64,000 nt of DNA from Nitrosomonas cryotolerans ATCC 49181 (lineage in GTDB: Bacteria > Pseudomonadota > Gammaproteobacteria > Burkholderiales > Nitrosomonadaceae): positions 930,001 to 994,000 of the forward strand of contig NZ_FSRO01000001.1 in NCBI RefSeq assembly GCF_900143275.1. The letters run 5' to 3'. Under the pieces are notes generated by a model. That model was not told the origin of the DNA and did no database searches. It saw only the letters and a list, made by a program, of their open reading frames with translations. Below are positions 35,832-47,547 of this stretch, one piece after another; positions within the stretch are counted from its first letter, which is position 1; every line of letters starts with the position of its first letter. A program made the position numbers and the translations under genes.

Positions 35832-36452
35832 ATGCGACCGGTACAGTTCCTGCATATCAAGTCCCTGCATATCATTCTGATGTTGTTATTGCCTGTCATT
35901 ATATTTTCGATGGCCCTGGCGCGTGCTGAAGGCGGTATTCAGGTAAAGCATGTTAGCGTAGCGCCGGTGGATCATGGCTATGAGCTTAATGTCGATTCCG
36001 AAATCGTACTGAATTCTACCTTGGAGCAGGCGCTTGAAAAGGGTATTACCCTGTATTTTGTTACAAAATTTCTGTTGGTAGATCCGCGTTGGTATTGGTT
36101 TGATAAAGAAGTTGCGCGGAGTAAGTTGCGGATCGGTCTAAGATATTATGCACTGACTCGCCAATACCGTTTGAGCCATGGGCCCTTGTCACAAAGTTTT
36201 TATACGCTGGAAGAAGCATTACGGGTGTTGAGCCGGTTTCGCGGGCGGCCGATTATTGCACAGTCTGAATTAAAGCAAGGTGTCGAGTATATCGCCACAT
36301 TGCGTGTATGGCTCGATTTGACACGCCTGCCTAAACCATTTCAGGTGGAAACGATTGGTTCCAAGGATTGGAATCTCAGTTCTGATGCGTTGGAATGGCG
36401 GATGAAATTACCGTTGCCAACGCAGGATTCTGATAGTGAAGAGAGTTTGTGA
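35832..36452 (+). CDS. DUF4390 protein with signal peptide or membrane anchor
   Basis: 206 residues from the ATG at 35832. The hydrophobic N-terminus (IILMLLLPVIIFSMALARA) looks like a cleavable signal, followed by a beta-rich body with LYFVTKFLLVDPRWYWFDKE and RQYRLSHG, features of the DUF4390 family. The family regularly lies between rsmB and ntrY in betaproteobacteria. Its function is unknown; the context suggests a periplasmic partner of the NtrY sensor. Its stop overlaps the GTG of ntrY. Confidence 0.88.
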   Translation: MRPVQFLHIKSLHIILMLLLPVIIFSMALARAEGGIQVKHVSVAPVDHGYELNVDSEIVLNSTLEQALEKGITLYFVTKFLLVDPRWYWFDKEVARSKLRIGLRYYALTRQYRLSHGPLSQSFYTLEEALRVLSRFRGRPIIAQSELKQGVEYIATLRVWLDLTRLPKPFQVETIGSKDWNLSSDALEWRMKLPLPTQDSDSEESL

Positions 36453-38617
36453 AGTACGTGCTGATTATCGGCGCAGGATTGGGCGCTGTTATGCTTTTCT
36501 TGTTGGCGACGGCTGGTGCAAATACTGAATTTCTTGAGCGTCGATATCGCCTGCTGATTGGATTAAATATCGTCCTGGTTCTGTTTCTCATGGTGATCGT
36601 GGGATATTTGTTGTGGCGGCTGAGGCGCAGACTCAAGTCGGGTGTGTTTGGTTCCAGGTTGGCGTTACGCTTGCTTTTAATTTTTTCATGGATGGCAATC
36701 CTTCCAGGCGCATTGGTCTATGCGGTATCGGTGCAATTCCTGGAAAGAAGTATTGAATCCTGGTTCGATGTAAAAGTGGATCGTGCGTTGGAGGGAGGGT
36801 TGAATTTAGGGCACACTATGCTCGATAATTTGCTGGGAGAGTTGGAGAAAAAGGCGCAAGTTGCTGCATTGAGATTATCTGAACCGAACGTTCTGCCTTT
36901 ACCCGTCCTCAATGAATTACTGGCGCAATCACAGGTACAGGAAGCGACATTGTTTAATCAGGATGGAAAGGTCATTGCTTTTTCCAGTATCAATAATCAA
37001 TCCCTATTTCCGGATATGCCAAATACAGCGGTGATGCGCCATATCAGGATACAGAAGGCTTATCGCGCAGTAGAATCGATTGCCGGAAGTGGTTTGTATC
37101 TGAGAGTAGTGTCGCCAGTTAATATATTGAATCTGAAAGAAGACATTCGTATGGTACAGCTTTTGCAGGCGGTACCGCAACAGCTGTCAAAAGATGCAAA
37201 AAGAGTGCAGGCAGGGTATCGTGATTATCAGGAGCTGTCTCTGTCACGTCAGGGGTTGACTCGATTGTATAGTGTAACATTGACATTGGCGCTGCTATTG
37301 GCACTATTTTCTGCATTGGCTTCTGCATCGCTTATCAGTGAAAAACTGAGTGCGCCGCTGGGTATGTTGGCAGAGGGTACGCGTGCTGTGGCTCAGGGTG
37401 ATTTCAGTCGGCGTCACTTAGTGCAGAGCAGCGATGAGCTGGGTGTGCTAACGGAATCTTTTAATCTAATGACGCAACAACTAGAAGAAGCGCGTGCGAC
37501 AGCGCAGCATAACCAGCAACAGGTAGAAAGTGCCCGTGCTCATCTGGAGAGTATCTTAGCCAATCTTTCATCTGGTGTATTGGTATTTGATGACAAATTA
37601 TACTTATATAAGGCCAATCGTAGTGCGGAACAGATTTTACAAGTTCCGTTAATCAGCCTGGATGGTTCAACTATAGAGGGCTGTGTTGAGAACGAGCCGC
37701 AGCTGAGTACACTGATCAATGAGATCCGGGCGGGTTTTGATTCAGGAGAAACAGATGTGTGGCAACGTCAGATAACCCGTTCTGATGGGAATCAGGTGTT
37801 ATTACTGCGTGGAACACGCTTGCCGCAGATTTCGGGTGGGGGAGGCGTAGTGATGTTTGATGATATTACACACCTGTTACAGGTGCAGCGAGCGGTGGCA
37901 TGGAGCGAGGTAGCGCGTCGCTTGGCGCATGAAATAAAAAATCCGCTGACCCCGATTCAGCTTTCGGCCGAGCGAATGCTGCATAAACTGGCAGAAAAAT
38001 TGAATGAACAGGATGAAAGAATTCTACGTCGTTCTACAGAAACGATTGTTAATCAGGTCGAAGCGCTCAAGAAAATGGTTAATGAATTTAGTGAATACGC
38101 GCGCGTACCTGAGCTGGAGCTATGTCAGTTGAATATCAATGCGCTCGTGCGAGAGGTTCTGGCTTTGTACGAGACAGAAAATGCTGCGGTAGAGGGTGGC
38201 ACCTGTTTGCAGGTTCAATCACTGCTTGCTGCTGATCTGCCATCTATAAGCGGTGATTCAGCTCGGCTACGCCAAGTGTTGCATAATCTTCTGAAGAATG
38301 CGCAGGATGCACTGATTGATACCCCTGAGCCGACAATTATCGTCTCTACAGAAATGGTACAAAAGGGTGTGCAACTCAGTGTCAGTGATAATGGCGGTGG
38401 CTTTTCTGAGGAAGTTAAGGCACATGCTTTTGAGCCGTATGTGACGACTAAAACCAAGGGGACAGGGTTGGGTCTGCCTATCGTCAAGAAAATTGTTGAA
38501 GAACATGGCGGCGCTATTCAAATAAAAAATATGAAACCCTATGGCGCGCGAGTTTCCATTATCTTGCCAGTCACAGGCGGCAATAATGCATTGACGACAG
38601 ATTATAGAGCGGCGTGA
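36449..38617 (+). CDS. ntrY: NtrY-like sensor histidine kinase
   Basis: 722 residues from a GTG that overlaps the previous stop (GTGA). Topology: three N-terminal membrane helices, a periplasmic or sensing region (about 105-275), another helix (LTLALLLALFSALASA), HAMP (SAPLGMLAEGTRAVAQGDF), PAS (about 365-470), HisKA with the phosphoacceptor in ARRLAHEIKNPLTPIQLSAERM and a full HATPase (NLLKNAQDAL, SVSDNGGGF, TKGTGLGLPIVKKI). This is the NtrY architecture for sensing extracellular nitrogen or redox state in alpha- and betaproteobacteria. Its partner NtrX follows 74 bases later. Confidence 0.95.
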   Translation: MKYVLIIGAGLGAVMLFLLATAGANTEFLERRYRLLIGLNIVLVLFLMVIVGYLLWRLRRRLKSGVFGSRLALRLLLIFSWMAILPGALVYAVSVQFLERSIESWFDVKVDRALEGGLNLGHTMLDNLLGELEKKAQVAALRLSEPNVLPLPVLNELLAQSQVQEATLFNQDGKVIAFSSINNQSLFPDMPNTAVMRHIRIQKAYRAVESIAGSGLYLRVVSPVNILNLKEDIRMVQLLQAVPQQLSKDAKRVQAGYRDYQELSLSRQGLTRLYSVTLTLALLLALFSALASASLISEKLSAPLGMLAEGTRAVAQGDFSRRHLVQSSDELGVLTESFNLMTQQLEEARATAQHNQQQVESARAHLESILANLSSGVLVFDDKLYLYKANRSAEQILQVPLISLDGSTIEGCVENEPQLSTLINEIRAGFDSGETDVWQRQITRSDGNQVLLLRGTRLPQISGGGGVVMFDDITHLLQVQRAVAWSEVARRLAHEIKNPLTPIQLSAERMLHKLAEKLNEQDERILRRSTETIVNQVEALKKMVNEFSEYARVPELELCQLNINALVREVLALYETENAAVEGGTCLQVQSLLAADLPSISGDSARLRQVLHNLLKNAQDALIDTPEPTIIVSTEMVQKGVQLSVSDNGGGFSEEVKAHAFEPYVTTKTKGTGLGLPIVKKIVEEHGGAIQIKNMKPYGARVSIILPVTGGNNALTTDYRAA

Positions 38618-38691
38618 GTGTAAGTTGAGCCGTATTGAGTTGAAACTGGAACAGGTTCATTGTATTCCATCAACGGAGAAATTCTAGAGCG

Positions 38692-39951
38692 ATGTCAAAC
38701 AATACAATATTGATTGTTGATGATGAAATTGGTATACGCGAATTGTTATCGGAGATCCTGCATGATGAAGGTTATCGTGTTGCTTTAGCAGAGAATGCCG
38801 AACAGGCGCGTATCTGGCGCAGTCAAACGCGTCCTGATCTTGTGTTGTTAGATATCTGGATGCCTGATACAGATGGTATTACCTTGTTAAAGGATTGGGC
38901 GAGTAGTGGCATGCTCACTATGCCCGTGATCATGATGTCTGGGCACGGTACTATCGATACTGCAGTGGAAGCGACCCGTATTGGTGCCTTTGGTTATCTG
39001 GAGAAACCGATACCGTTACAGAAATTATTAAGTACGGTGGGAAAAGCCCTGAGAGGAAGCCAAAGTAAACGACCCTCTATTTTGTCGCTGGCTAGCCTAG
39101 GCAGAGGTGCGCTAATCGCTGACTTAAAGAAACGTCTGGAACAGGTTGCCAACTTGAAAGCACCGCTATTGCTCACAGGCGAGCCGGGCGTGGGTGTAGA
39201 GTTGTGCGCACGATTTATGCATCGACCGAATACCCCATGGATAGAACCAGAAACGCTTGGACTGTTGACTGAAGCACCATTAGATCTATTGGAGCAGGCG
39301 CGTGATGGTCTATTATTTCTTAAAGATATTGGCGAAATTAATAGATTAGGGCAAAAAGGATTATTATTATTGCTGAGTAAGCTTGAAAAATATAATGTGC
39401 GATTGGTTTGCGCGACTTCTTTACCGCTGGCTGAGCTAACAGCACAGGGTGTTTATAATGTAAAACTGTATGAAATCTTGAGTAATCTTAGTATTAGCAT
39501 TCCTGCATTGAGAGCGCATAGAGAAGATATTCCGGAATTAGCCAATCAAATACTTTCACGTTTCGTGGAGTCAGGTGAAACATCTTCTTTGCTACAGTTG
39601 AGTACCGCTGCGCTTAATTGCTTACGGAATTATGATTGGCCGGGTAATCTCACCCAGCTTACAGGTGTGGTTCGTTCTTTGGCGCTAACTTGTGTCGGTG
39701 ATGAGATTTCTGCCGAGTCGGTACAACAAGCACTGGCATTTCCGAAATCAACATCAATGCCGACAATGTCAGACACACCGTTGAATCTTTCGCTGCGTGA
39801 GGCGCGTGATTTATTTGAAAAGGCTTATTTTGAGAAATTGATTGATCAAGAAAGCGGTAATATGACGCGTGTTGCCGAACGTGCAGGATTAGAGCGAACA
39901 CATCTGTATCGTAAAATAAAATTGTTAGGTATAAAGTTACGAGGCCACTGA
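38692..39951 (+). CDS. ntrX: NtrX-like response regulator with degenerate AAA+ domain
   Basis: 419 residues. The receiver domain has the phospho-acceptor Asp54 (VLLDIWMPDTDG) and the EKPIPL end. The central domain should be a sigma-54 AAA+ ATPase, but the Walker A is GEPGVGVE (residues 163-170) with Val in place of the nucleotide-binding lysine, and no GAFTGA sigma-54-contact loop is visible. The Walker B-like GLLFLKDIGEI is also altered. The Fis-type HTH is intact (NMTRVAERAGLERTHLYRKI). This NtrX therefore probably works by DNA binding without driving sigma-54 melting, a form reported in some proteobacteria. It ends 124 bases before a large palindrome. Confidence 0.93.
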   Translation: MSNNTILIVDDEIGIRELLSEILHDEGYRVALAENAEQARIWRSQTRPDLVLLDIWMPDTDGITLLKDWASSGMLTMPVIMMSGHGTIDTAVEATRIGAFGYLEKPIPLQKLLSTVGKALRGSQSKRPSILSLASLGRGALIADLKKRLEQVANLKAPLLLTGEPGVGVELCARFMHRPNTPWIEPETLGLLTEAPLDLLEQARDGLLFLKDIGEINRLGQKGLLLLLSKLEKYNVRLVCATSLPLAELTAQGVYNVKLYEILSNLSISIPALRAHREDIPELANQILSRFVESGETSSLLQLSTAALNCLRNYDWPGNLTQLTGVVRSLALTCVGDEISAESVQQALAFPKSTSMPTMSDTPLNLSLREARDLFEKAYFEKLIDQESGNMTRVAERAGLERTHLYRKIKLLGIKLRGH

Positions 39952-40074
39952 TTCCGGAGAGGTGTTGAAGCTGTGGTTATTGTAGAGAGATGATTTTATG
40001 CGTAAAGGCGGACTTATAGTTGTCGGATAAGGTATCTTAAGAGATAATAGCATTTTTCCGGTCTGTAGCGTCGC

Positions 40075-40203
40075 GAAGAACCTGCCGGGTTTCGACGATT
40101 AGGGCGAGCAAAGTGGAGAAGCGATTCAAATCAGATATATTTATAACTTGAATCACTTCTCCACTTTGCTCAGTAGATTCGCTTTAAATCTGGCAGGTTC
40201 TTC
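40075..40203. repeat. 129-base imperfect palindrome upstream of tkt
   Basis: Outer arms GAAGAACCTGCC (40075-40086) and GGCAGGTTCTTC (40192-40203) pair perfectly. Inner 24-base arms (40106-40129 and 40148-40171, core GAGCAAAGTGGAGAAG) pair at 23 of 24 positions around an 18-base AT-rich loop. The stretch between inner and outer arms is imperfectly matched. It resembles a folded MITE or an RNA-level structure. There is no T-run at its right edge, so it is not a typical terminator. Confidence 0.9.
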
Positions 40204-40254
40204 AGTGTAGGGGCGGGCTGTTTTTGTTTGCTGAATATAAGGGAGTTAGTGTCG

Positions 40255-42270
40255 ATGGATACATTCAAGGATTTTGACGCGCCGGTATTTAAAAATTTAA
40301 CGAGTGCAGTGCGTGCGCTGGCAATGGATGCGGTACAAAAAGCCAATTCTGGCCACCCCGGTATGCCTATGGGTATGGCAGAAATTGCGGAAGTACTATG
40401 GATACATCATTTGCGCCACAATCCGAATAACCCCAAATGGGTTGATCGTGATCGATTCGTTCTCTCCAATGGACATGGCTCCATGTTGATCTACGCGCTC
40501 TTGCATCTGACGGGCTATGATCTGCCAATGGAAGAAATTAAGCGTTTTCGACAATTCGATTCTAAAACACCGGGTCATCCTGAGTATGGGTATACGCCCG
40601 GAGTAGAAACGACGACGGGACCACTAGGTCAGGGAATTACTAATGCGGTGGGTATGGCGTTGGCGGAAAAGATTCTGGCTGCTGAATTTAATCGCCCAGG
40701 TTTTAATATTGTTGATCACCATACCTATGTTTTCCTGGGTGATGGTTGTTTAATGGAAGGCATTTCCCATGAAGCCTGCTCATTGGCAGGTACCTTGGGA
40801 TTAGGGAAACTAATCTGTTTTTACGATGATAACGGAATATCGATTGATGGTAATGTCGAAGGGTGGTTTACCGATGATACGCCAAAGCGGTTTGAGGCTT
40901 ATGGATGGCATGTTGTACCCAATGTAAATGGCCATGATCCGGACGCAATCGAGGCGGCTATTGAGGAAGCTAAAAAATGCTGTGATAAACCCACCATGAT
41001 TTGTTGTAAAACGGTTATTGGTATGGGGTCGCCGAATAAGGCCAATACACATTCAGTACATGGGGCTGCCTTGGGTGATGCAGAAATTGCTGCCACACGT
41101 CCTCATATTGGTTGGCATTACCCACCTTTTGAGATTCCTAAGGAAGTATACGAAGTATGGGATGCGCGTGCTAAGGGTGAGAAACTTGAAAGTGACTGGA
41201 ATGAGGTTTTCTCCCGCTATGCTGAAAAATACCCTGCAGAAGCAGCTGAATTTAAGCGTCGTATGGCCGGTGATTTGCCTGCTAACTGGCAGAGCCACGT
41301 CGATAGTGTAATCAATCAGGTAAATGCGAAGGGAGAAACAATTGCCAGCCGCAAGGCTTCGCAGAATGCGATTGAAGACCTGGCACCTGTTTTACCGGAA
41401 TTAATCGGAGGCTCTGCTGATCTGGCAGGATCAAATCTGACTTTATGGTCTGGTTCGCAAGGCGTGAGCCAGAAATCAGGGGGTAATTATATCTATTATG
41501 GTGTGCGTGAATTTGGTATGAGCGCCATCATGAATGGATTGTCTCTGCATGGTGGCCTGATTCCTTATGGCGCTACCTTCCTGATGTTTTCGGAATATGC
41601 GCGTAATGCTTTACGCATGGCTGCCTTGATGAAGATTCGTAATTTATTTGTATTTACGCATGATTCTATTGGGTTGGGTGAAGATGGACCTACGCATCAG
41701 CCGGTGGAACAAACCGCAACATTACGTTATATTCCCAATATGGATGTCTGGCGGCCTTGTGATACCGTTGAGTCGGCGGTTGCTTGGGCGCGTGCTGTTG
41801 AGCGTAAAGAAGGACCTTCTACATTGATCTTCAGTCGGCAGAATTTACCATTCCAGAAGCGTGATGCAGCTACCATTAAATTGATTGATAAAGGTGGTTA
41901 TGTTTTATCGGAAGCGGATAATGGTCAACCACAAATTATCCTGATTGCGACAGGTTCAGAGATTGGTCTGGCAATAGATGCGCAGAAATCATTGCTTGAA
42001 ACCGGTATTCATGCACGTGTAGTCTCAATGCCATGCACCAATTTGTTTGACCGGCAAGAGGTATCTTATAAAGACAGTGTATTGCTGCGAAATGTAAAAC
42101 GCGTTGCTATAGAGGCAGGTGTAACGGATTTTTGGCGAAAATATGTGGGCTTGGAAGGTGCTGTGGTAGGGATAGATACCTTTGGTGAATCCGCGCCAGC
42201 AGATGTGTTATTTGAGCATTTTGGTTTTACCGTTGAGAATGTAGTCAAGACCGTAAAAAATATCATTTGA
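40255..42270 (+). CDS. tkt: Transketolase
   Basis: 671 residues from the ATG at 40255, behind a GGGAG ribosome site. A thiamine-diphosphate enzyme of the Calvin and pentose phosphate cycles that moves two-carbon units between sugar phosphates. Motifs: [14 protein letters not shown], the ThDP-binding [13 protein letters not shown] to [10 protein letters not shown] span, [27 protein letters not shown] and [16 protein letters not shown]. It opens a carbon-metabolism cassette continued by gap, pgk, pyk and fba, as expected in an autotroph. Confidence 0.97.
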   Translation: MDTFKDFDAPVFKNLTSAVRALAMDAVQKANSGHPGMPMGMAEIAEVLWIHHLRHNPNNPKWVDRDRFVLSNGHGSMLIYALLHLTGYDLPMEEIKRFRQFDSKTPGHPEYGYTPGVETTTGPLGQGITNAVGMALAEKILAAEFNRPGFNIVDHHTYVFLGDGCLMEGISHEACSLAGTLGLGKLICFYDDNGISIDGNVEGWFTDDTPKRFEAYGWHVVPNVNGHDPDAIEAAIEEAKKCCDKPTMICCKTVIGMGSPNKANTHSVHGAALGDAEIAATRPHIGWHYPPFEIPKEVYEVWDARAKGEKLESDWNEVFSRYAEKYPAEAAEFKRRMAGDLPANWQSHVDSVINQVNAKGETIASRKASQNAIEDLAPVLPELIGGSADLAGSNLTLWSGSQGVSQKSGGNYIYYGVREFGMSAIMNGLSLHGGLIPYGATFLMFSEYARNALRMAALMKIRNLFVFTHDSIGLGEDGPTHQPVEQTATLRYIPNMDVWRPCDTVESAVAWARAVERKEGPSTLIFSRQNLPFQKRDAATIKLIDKGGYVLSEADNGQPQIILIATGSEIGLAIDAQKSLLETGIHARVVSMPCTNLFDRQEVSYKDSVLLRNVKRVAIEAGVTDFWRKYVGLEGAVVGIDTFGESAPADVLFEHFGFTVENVVKTVKNII

Positions 42271-42332
42271 TTGATTACAATACCAGAATGATTGAACAGA
42301 TCTTGCTTTCATGCAACGAGATATTTATTTAA

Positions 42333-43343
<1,011 letters not shown>

Positions 43344-43429
43344 TTTTGTAATGGAGAATGGGCAGCTGGAAGTCAGCAGCCTGCCTGTTCCCTATTTCTG
43401 ACCATAAGCTATTTTAGCTAACCTAGACA

Positions 43430-43461
43430 TAAGGGATGGCGCGCTATCCCTTATATTTTTA
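43430..43461 (+). terminator. Hairpin with T-run between gap and pgk
   Basis: Perfect 9-base stem ATAAGGGAT (43430-43438) and ATCCCTTAT (43446-43454) with a 7-base loop, then ATTTTTA. It would end or attenuate transcription after gap, 24 bases before the pgk start. Confidence 0.75.
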
Positions 43462-43484
43462 CTTTAGACAATCTGGAGTGCGCT

Positions 43485-44663
43485 GTGTCTGTTATCAAGC
43501 TTATCGACCTTAATCTCAAGGGGAAGCGTGTTTTTATTCGTGCTGATCTGAATGTGCCAGTTAAGAATGGCATCGTGACTTCGGATGCACGTATCACTGC
43601 CTCAATGGCAACGATTAATCATTGTCTGGAGCAGGGAGCTAAAGTCATGGTTACTTCTCATCTGGGTCGTCCAGAAGAGGGTGAGTGGACAGAAGAAAAT
43701 TCATTAAAGCCGGTTGCCGACAATATCGCTAGCCGTCTCGGTAAACCAGTACGTCTAATCAAAGACTGGGTGGAAGGTAGTTTTGAAATTAAGGAAGGCG
43801 AGTTAGTCATTCTAGAAAACTGCCGGATTAATATCGGTGAAAAGAAAAACGCTGAAGAGACGGCTCGAAAGTATGCCAAACTGTGTGATATTTTTGTAAT
43901 GGATGCTTTTGGTACCGCTCATCGTGCTCAAGCTTCAACGCATGGCATAGCCAAATATGCGCCTGTGGCTTGTGCGGGTATTTTATTGACAGAAGAACTC
44001 GAAGCTTTAACCAAAGCATTATTGAATCCTGCCCGTCCAATGGTTGCGATCGTAGGTGGATCTAAGGTTTCAACTAAGCTTACAGTGCTTGAATCACTTT
44101 CTGAAAAAGTTGACCAACTGGTGGTTGGCGGCGGTATTGCCAATACTTTTCTTAAAGCGACAGGTAAGAATATTGGTAATTCGTTATGTGAAAATGATCT
44201 TGTGCCAACGGCTAAAATGCTGATGGATAAGATGATGAAACGTAACGCTTCAATTCCAATTGCCGTCGATGTGGTTGTTGGAAAGAAATTTGATGCGAAT
44301 GAACCAGCGGTATTAAAGAAGGCCGATGCCGTGAATGATGATGAAATGATTTTTGATATCGGACCTGAAAGCGCGCAGGAATTGGCTGATATTATTATGC
44401 AGGCTGGCACGGTTGTCTGGAATGGTCCGGTAGGAGTATTTGAGTTTGATCAATTCGGTGCTGGGACCAAAACGATTGCGACAGCTATTGCAAATACGAA
44501 GGCTTTTACTTTGGCAGGTGGGGGCGATACGATCGCGGCCATTCAAAAATACGATATTTATGATAAGGTTTCTTATATTTCGACGGCGGGTGGTGCGTTC
44601 TTGGAGTTTTTAGAGGGCAAGAAGTTGCCTGCAGTAGAAATATTAGAGATGCGCGCACACTGA
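43485..44663 (+). CDS. pgk: Phosphoglycerate kinase
   Basis: 392 residues from a GTG with a GGAG ribosome site 7 bases upstream. Interconverts 3-phosphoglycerate and 1,3-bisphosphoglycerate with [14 protein letters not shown] substrate loop, [37 protein letters not shown] and the nucleotide-binding [11 protein letters not shown] are all present. Length matches the family. Confidence 0.98.
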   Translation: MSVIKLIDLNLKGKRVFIRADLNVPVKNGIVTSDARITASMATINHCLEQGAKVMVTSHLGRPEEGEWTEENSLKPVADNIASRLGKPVRLIKDWVEGSFEIKEGELVILENCRINIGEKKNAEETARKYAKLCDIFVMDAFGTAHRAQASTHGIAKYAPVACAGILLTEELEALTKALLNPARPMVAIVGGSKVSTKLTVLESLSEKVDQLVVGGGIANTFLKATGKNIGNSLCENDLVPTAKMLMDKMMKRNASIPIAVDVVVGKKFDANEPAVLKKADAVNDDEMIFDIGPESAQELADIIMQAGTVVWNGPVGVFEFDQFGAGTKTIATAIANTKAFTLAGGGDTIAAIQKYDIYDKVSYISTAGGAFLEFLEGKKLPAVEILEMRAH

Positions 44664-44687
44664 CATATCTGAGATATATTCATACAA

Positions 44688-46139
44688 ATGATCCGAAGAA
44701 CAAAAATTGTAGCAACACTTGGGCCTGCATGTGGTAATCCAAAGGTTCTGGGACGAATGATTGAAGCTGGGGTAGATGTTGTTCGGATTAACTTTTCCCA
44801 CGGTACCCGGGAAGAGCATATTGGATACGCTGAGTTAACCCGCTCACTGGCACGTGCCGCTGGCTATACAATCGGTGTATTGGCTGATTTACAAGGCCCT
44901 AAAATTCGCGTTGGTAAATTCGAGAATGGAAAAATCAAATTAGAAATTGGGGATGAATTTATACTGGATGCGGAGTGCGAACTGGGTAATCAGGAGCGGG
45001 TAGGCCTGGATTATAAAGAATTGCCTAATGATGTCGAGACGGGTGCGACATTGATGCTGGATGATGGCCGTATTGTTCTGGGCGTATCAAAGGTTAGAGG
45101 ACATCAAATCTACTGCGTAGTCGAACAGGGTGGTATTTTATCCAATAATAAAGGCATTAATCGTAAGGGTGGGGGTCTAGGCGCTCCGGCTTTGACCAGC
45201 AAAGACCTGGAAGATATCAAGACTGCGGCGGCATTTAATGCGGATTTCCTGGCAGTATCTTTCCCCCGCTCTGGTGACGATATGCGACAGGCACGTGCCT
45301 TGATGACTGCAGCGGGCGGCAAAAGCCTGCTTATGGCGAAGATTGAGCGCTCTGAAGCGATTCTTGCATTGGACGATATTTTAGAAGCGTCGGATGCCAT
45401 TATGGTTGCACGGGGGGATTTGGCTGTTGAAGTCGGCGATGCAGTAGTGCCTGCTTTACAAAAAAGAATGATTAGTGCCGCTCGTGCCAGGAATAAATTA
45501 GTAGTTACAGCGACTCAGATGATGGAATCGATGATTACGAATCCGATTCCGACTCGTGCAGAGGTATCTGATGTGGCTAACGCAGTGCTGGATGGGACGG
45601 ATGCGGTTATGTTATCGGCTGAATCTGCTGCAGGTGTTTATCCCGTTGAATCGGTGGAGGCAATGGCGCGGGTCTGTCTAGAAGCGGAAAAGGAATATTT
45701 AGTAAACCAGGATGGACGAATACCCATTGTTCATCCAACAACAATTGAAGAAGCCATTGCCCGCGCGACGATGTTTACTGCCAGCGGCTTACAGATTCGT
45801 GCTATCGCTGCACTAACTCAAAGTGGCGTAACCGCATTGTTAATGTCGCGTAGGAGTTCTAAAGTGCCCATATTTGCGCTCAGTCCTCAAGAAGATACGC
45901 GAGGTAAAGTGACGCTGTTTCGTGGTGTTTATCCGGTAGAATTTGGTGATGGTTTGATTGATCCGGAGGTGATTTTAAGCCTTGCGGAAGATGAGTTGCT
46001 CAAGCGTGGTGTAATAAGAAATGGTGATCTTATGGTGATGACTATCGGCGAACCGGTTGGAAAAGCGGGCGGAACGAATACGATGAAGATAGTTAAGGTA
46101 GGTGAGTGTAAACAAAAAGAAGATACCGATATGGTATGA
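44688..46139 (+). CDS. pyk: Pyruvate kinase
   Basis: 483 residues. N-terminal RRTKIVATLGPACGNP, VRINFSHGTREEH, DLQGPKIRVGKF; the B domain; the active-site KIERSEAI, MVARGDLAVEVG and TATQMMESMI; and a C-terminal allosteric domain ending MTIGEPVGKAGGTNTMKI. It begins 24 bases after pgk and ends 157 bases before fba. It makes the cassette usable in the glycolytic direction as well. Confidence 0.97.
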   Translation: MIRRTKIVATLGPACGNPKVLGRMIEAGVDVVRINFSHGTREEHIGYAELTRSLARAAGYTIGVLADLQGPKIRVGKFENGKIKLEIGDEFILDAECELGNQERVGLDYKELPNDVETGATLMLDDGRIVLGVSKVRGHQIYCVVEQGGILSNNKGINRKGGGLGAPALTSKDLEDIKTAAAFNADFLAVSFPRSGDDMRQARALMTAAGGKSLLMAKIERSEAILALDDILEASDAIMVARGDLAVEVGDAVVPALQKRMISAARARNKLVVTATQMMESMITNPIPTRAEVSDVANAVLDGTDAVMLSAESAAGVYPVESVEAMARVCLEAEKEYLVNQDGRIPIVHPTTIEEAIARATMFTASGLQIRAIAALTQSGVTALLMSRRSSKVPIFALSPQEDTRGKVTLFRGVYPVEFGDGLIDPEVILSLAEDELLKRGVIRNGDLMVMTIGEPVGKAGGTNTMKIVKVGECKQKEDTDMV

Positions 46140-46296
46140 GTGCATCGCTGGATAGTATATCGGTATTACCCTGTTTTTGATGATTGCTGACAGATATAGG
46201 CGGCAGCGTACATATACTGGGAGTTCGTTTTTTATATCATCAATAATTGATAGCTAAACACAGATATATTAAGATTATTTTTTGAAGGAGACTTAG

Positions 46297-47361
46297 ATGG
46301 CGCTAGTATCATTACGACAACTTTTGGATCATGCGGCAGAGAATGGCTACGGCTTACCTGCTTTTAATGTTAATAATCTGGAGCAGATTCATGCCATTAT
46401 GCAGGCGGCTGATGAATGTGACAGTCCCGTCATTATGCAGGGCTCTGCCGGCGCACGTAAGTATGCGGGGGAAGCTTTTCTGCGTCATCTGATTGCTGCA
46501 GCGGTGGAGGCTTATCCTCATATTCCAGTTGTTATGCACCAGGATCATGGCGCATCCCCAGCTGTTTGTATTAATGCAATTCGCAGCGGTTTTTCCAGTG
46601 TCATGATGGATGGTTCTCTGGAAGCAGACGCTAAAACGCCTTCGTCTTATGAATATAACGTTAATATTACAGCTCAGGTTGTGGATATTGCGCATTCAGT
46701 GGGCGTTTCGGTTGAAGGTGAGCTGGGTTGTTTGGGTTCACTTGAATCAGGCATGGGAGAAGCTGAAGATGGTCATGGCGCAGAAGGTGTGTTGAGCCAT
46801 GATCAGTTGTTAACGGATCCTGAGCAGGCTGCTGATTTTGTTAAGAAAACAGGAGTGGATGCATTGGCGATTGCGATTGGTACCTCACATGGTGCTTACA
46901 AGTTTACGCGTAAGCCAACCGGCGATATTCTGGCAATTGAGCGAATAAAAGCAATCCATCAGCGTATTCCAAATACGCATTTGGTTATGCATGGTTCTAG
47001 CTCGGTGCCACAGGAATGGTTGGAAGTTATCCGTGAATATGGCGGCGAAATGAAAGAAACTTATGGTGTGCCGGTAGAAGAAATACAGGAAGGGATAAAA
47101 AATGGTGTACGGAAGATTAATATCGACACCGATATCCGCCTTGCTATGACTGGTGCGATTCGTCGTCATTTAGCTCACAATAAGAGCGAATTTGATCCTC
47201 GTAAGTTTCTTAAGGAAGCAACCACTGCGGCCAAAGATATTTGTAAAGCGCGTTTTGAAGCATTTGGTTGTGCTGGTCAGGCGGGGAAAATCAAACCTAT
47301 TATGCTAGATCAGATGACAGAGCGGTATCTTAAGGGAGAATTAAAAGCGATCGTTAAATAA
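46297..47361 (+). CDS. cbbA: Fructose-bisphosphate aldolase, class II (Calvin-cycle type)
   Basis: 354 residues with a GAAGGAG ribosome site. Zinc-dependent aldolase acting on fructose- and sedoheptulose-1,7-bisphosphate. [24 protein letters not shown] start, VMHQDHGAS with the zinc-ligand histidine, [20 protein letters not shown] and [11 protein letters not shown]. The N-terminal sequence is of the CbbA/Fba type found in autotrophic proteobacteria. It is the last gene of the carbon cassette and is followed by a long terminator. Confidence 0.96.
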   Translation: MALVSLRQLLDHAAENGYGLPAFNVNNLEQIHAIMQAADECDSPVIMQGSAGARKYAGEAFLRHLIAAAVEAYPHIPVVMHQDHGASPAVCINAIRSGFSSVMMDGSLEADAKTPSSYEYNVNITAQVVDIAHSVGVSVEGELGCLGSLESGMGEAEDGHGAEGVLSHDQLLTDPEQAADFVKKTGVDALAIAIGTSHGAYKFTRKPTGDILAIERIKAIHQRIPNTHLVMHGSSSVPQEWLEVIREYGGEMKETYGVPVEEIQEGIKNGVRKINIDTDIRLAMTGAIRRHLAHNKSEFDPRKFLKEATTAAKDICKARFEAFGCAGQAGKIKPIMLDQMTERYLKGELKAIVK

Positions 47362-47413
47362 ATCGCCTAGGACAGAAATTTGTCGGATTAAATCGTTTGT
47401 CAATAAAAAGAGA

Positions 47414-47485
47414 AACGGCCACTTTGTTTCGATCCTGTGAAAAATCATTTTTTCATCTGGGATTGGATGAAGCTGGCCGTTTTTC
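47414..47485 (+). terminator. Long hairpin terminator after fba
   Basis: Outer arms AACGGCCA (47414-47421) and TGGCCGTT (47474-47481) pair perfectly across a roughly 50-base loop that itself folds (internal ATCATTTTTTCAT and CCTGTGA/TGGATGA regions), ending in TTTTC. It probably ends the tkt-to-fba unit. Confidence 0.7.
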
Positions 47486-47547
47486 TTATTCACGCTATCA
47501 TCATGATAGCAATCAATTAGCTTGCATTAGATTGTATTCATCTTTTT

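Noticed and set aside
40075-40203. The large palindrome as a simple terminator of ntrX
   Set aside because: There is no T-run at its right side and the arms are far longer than in intrinsic terminators.
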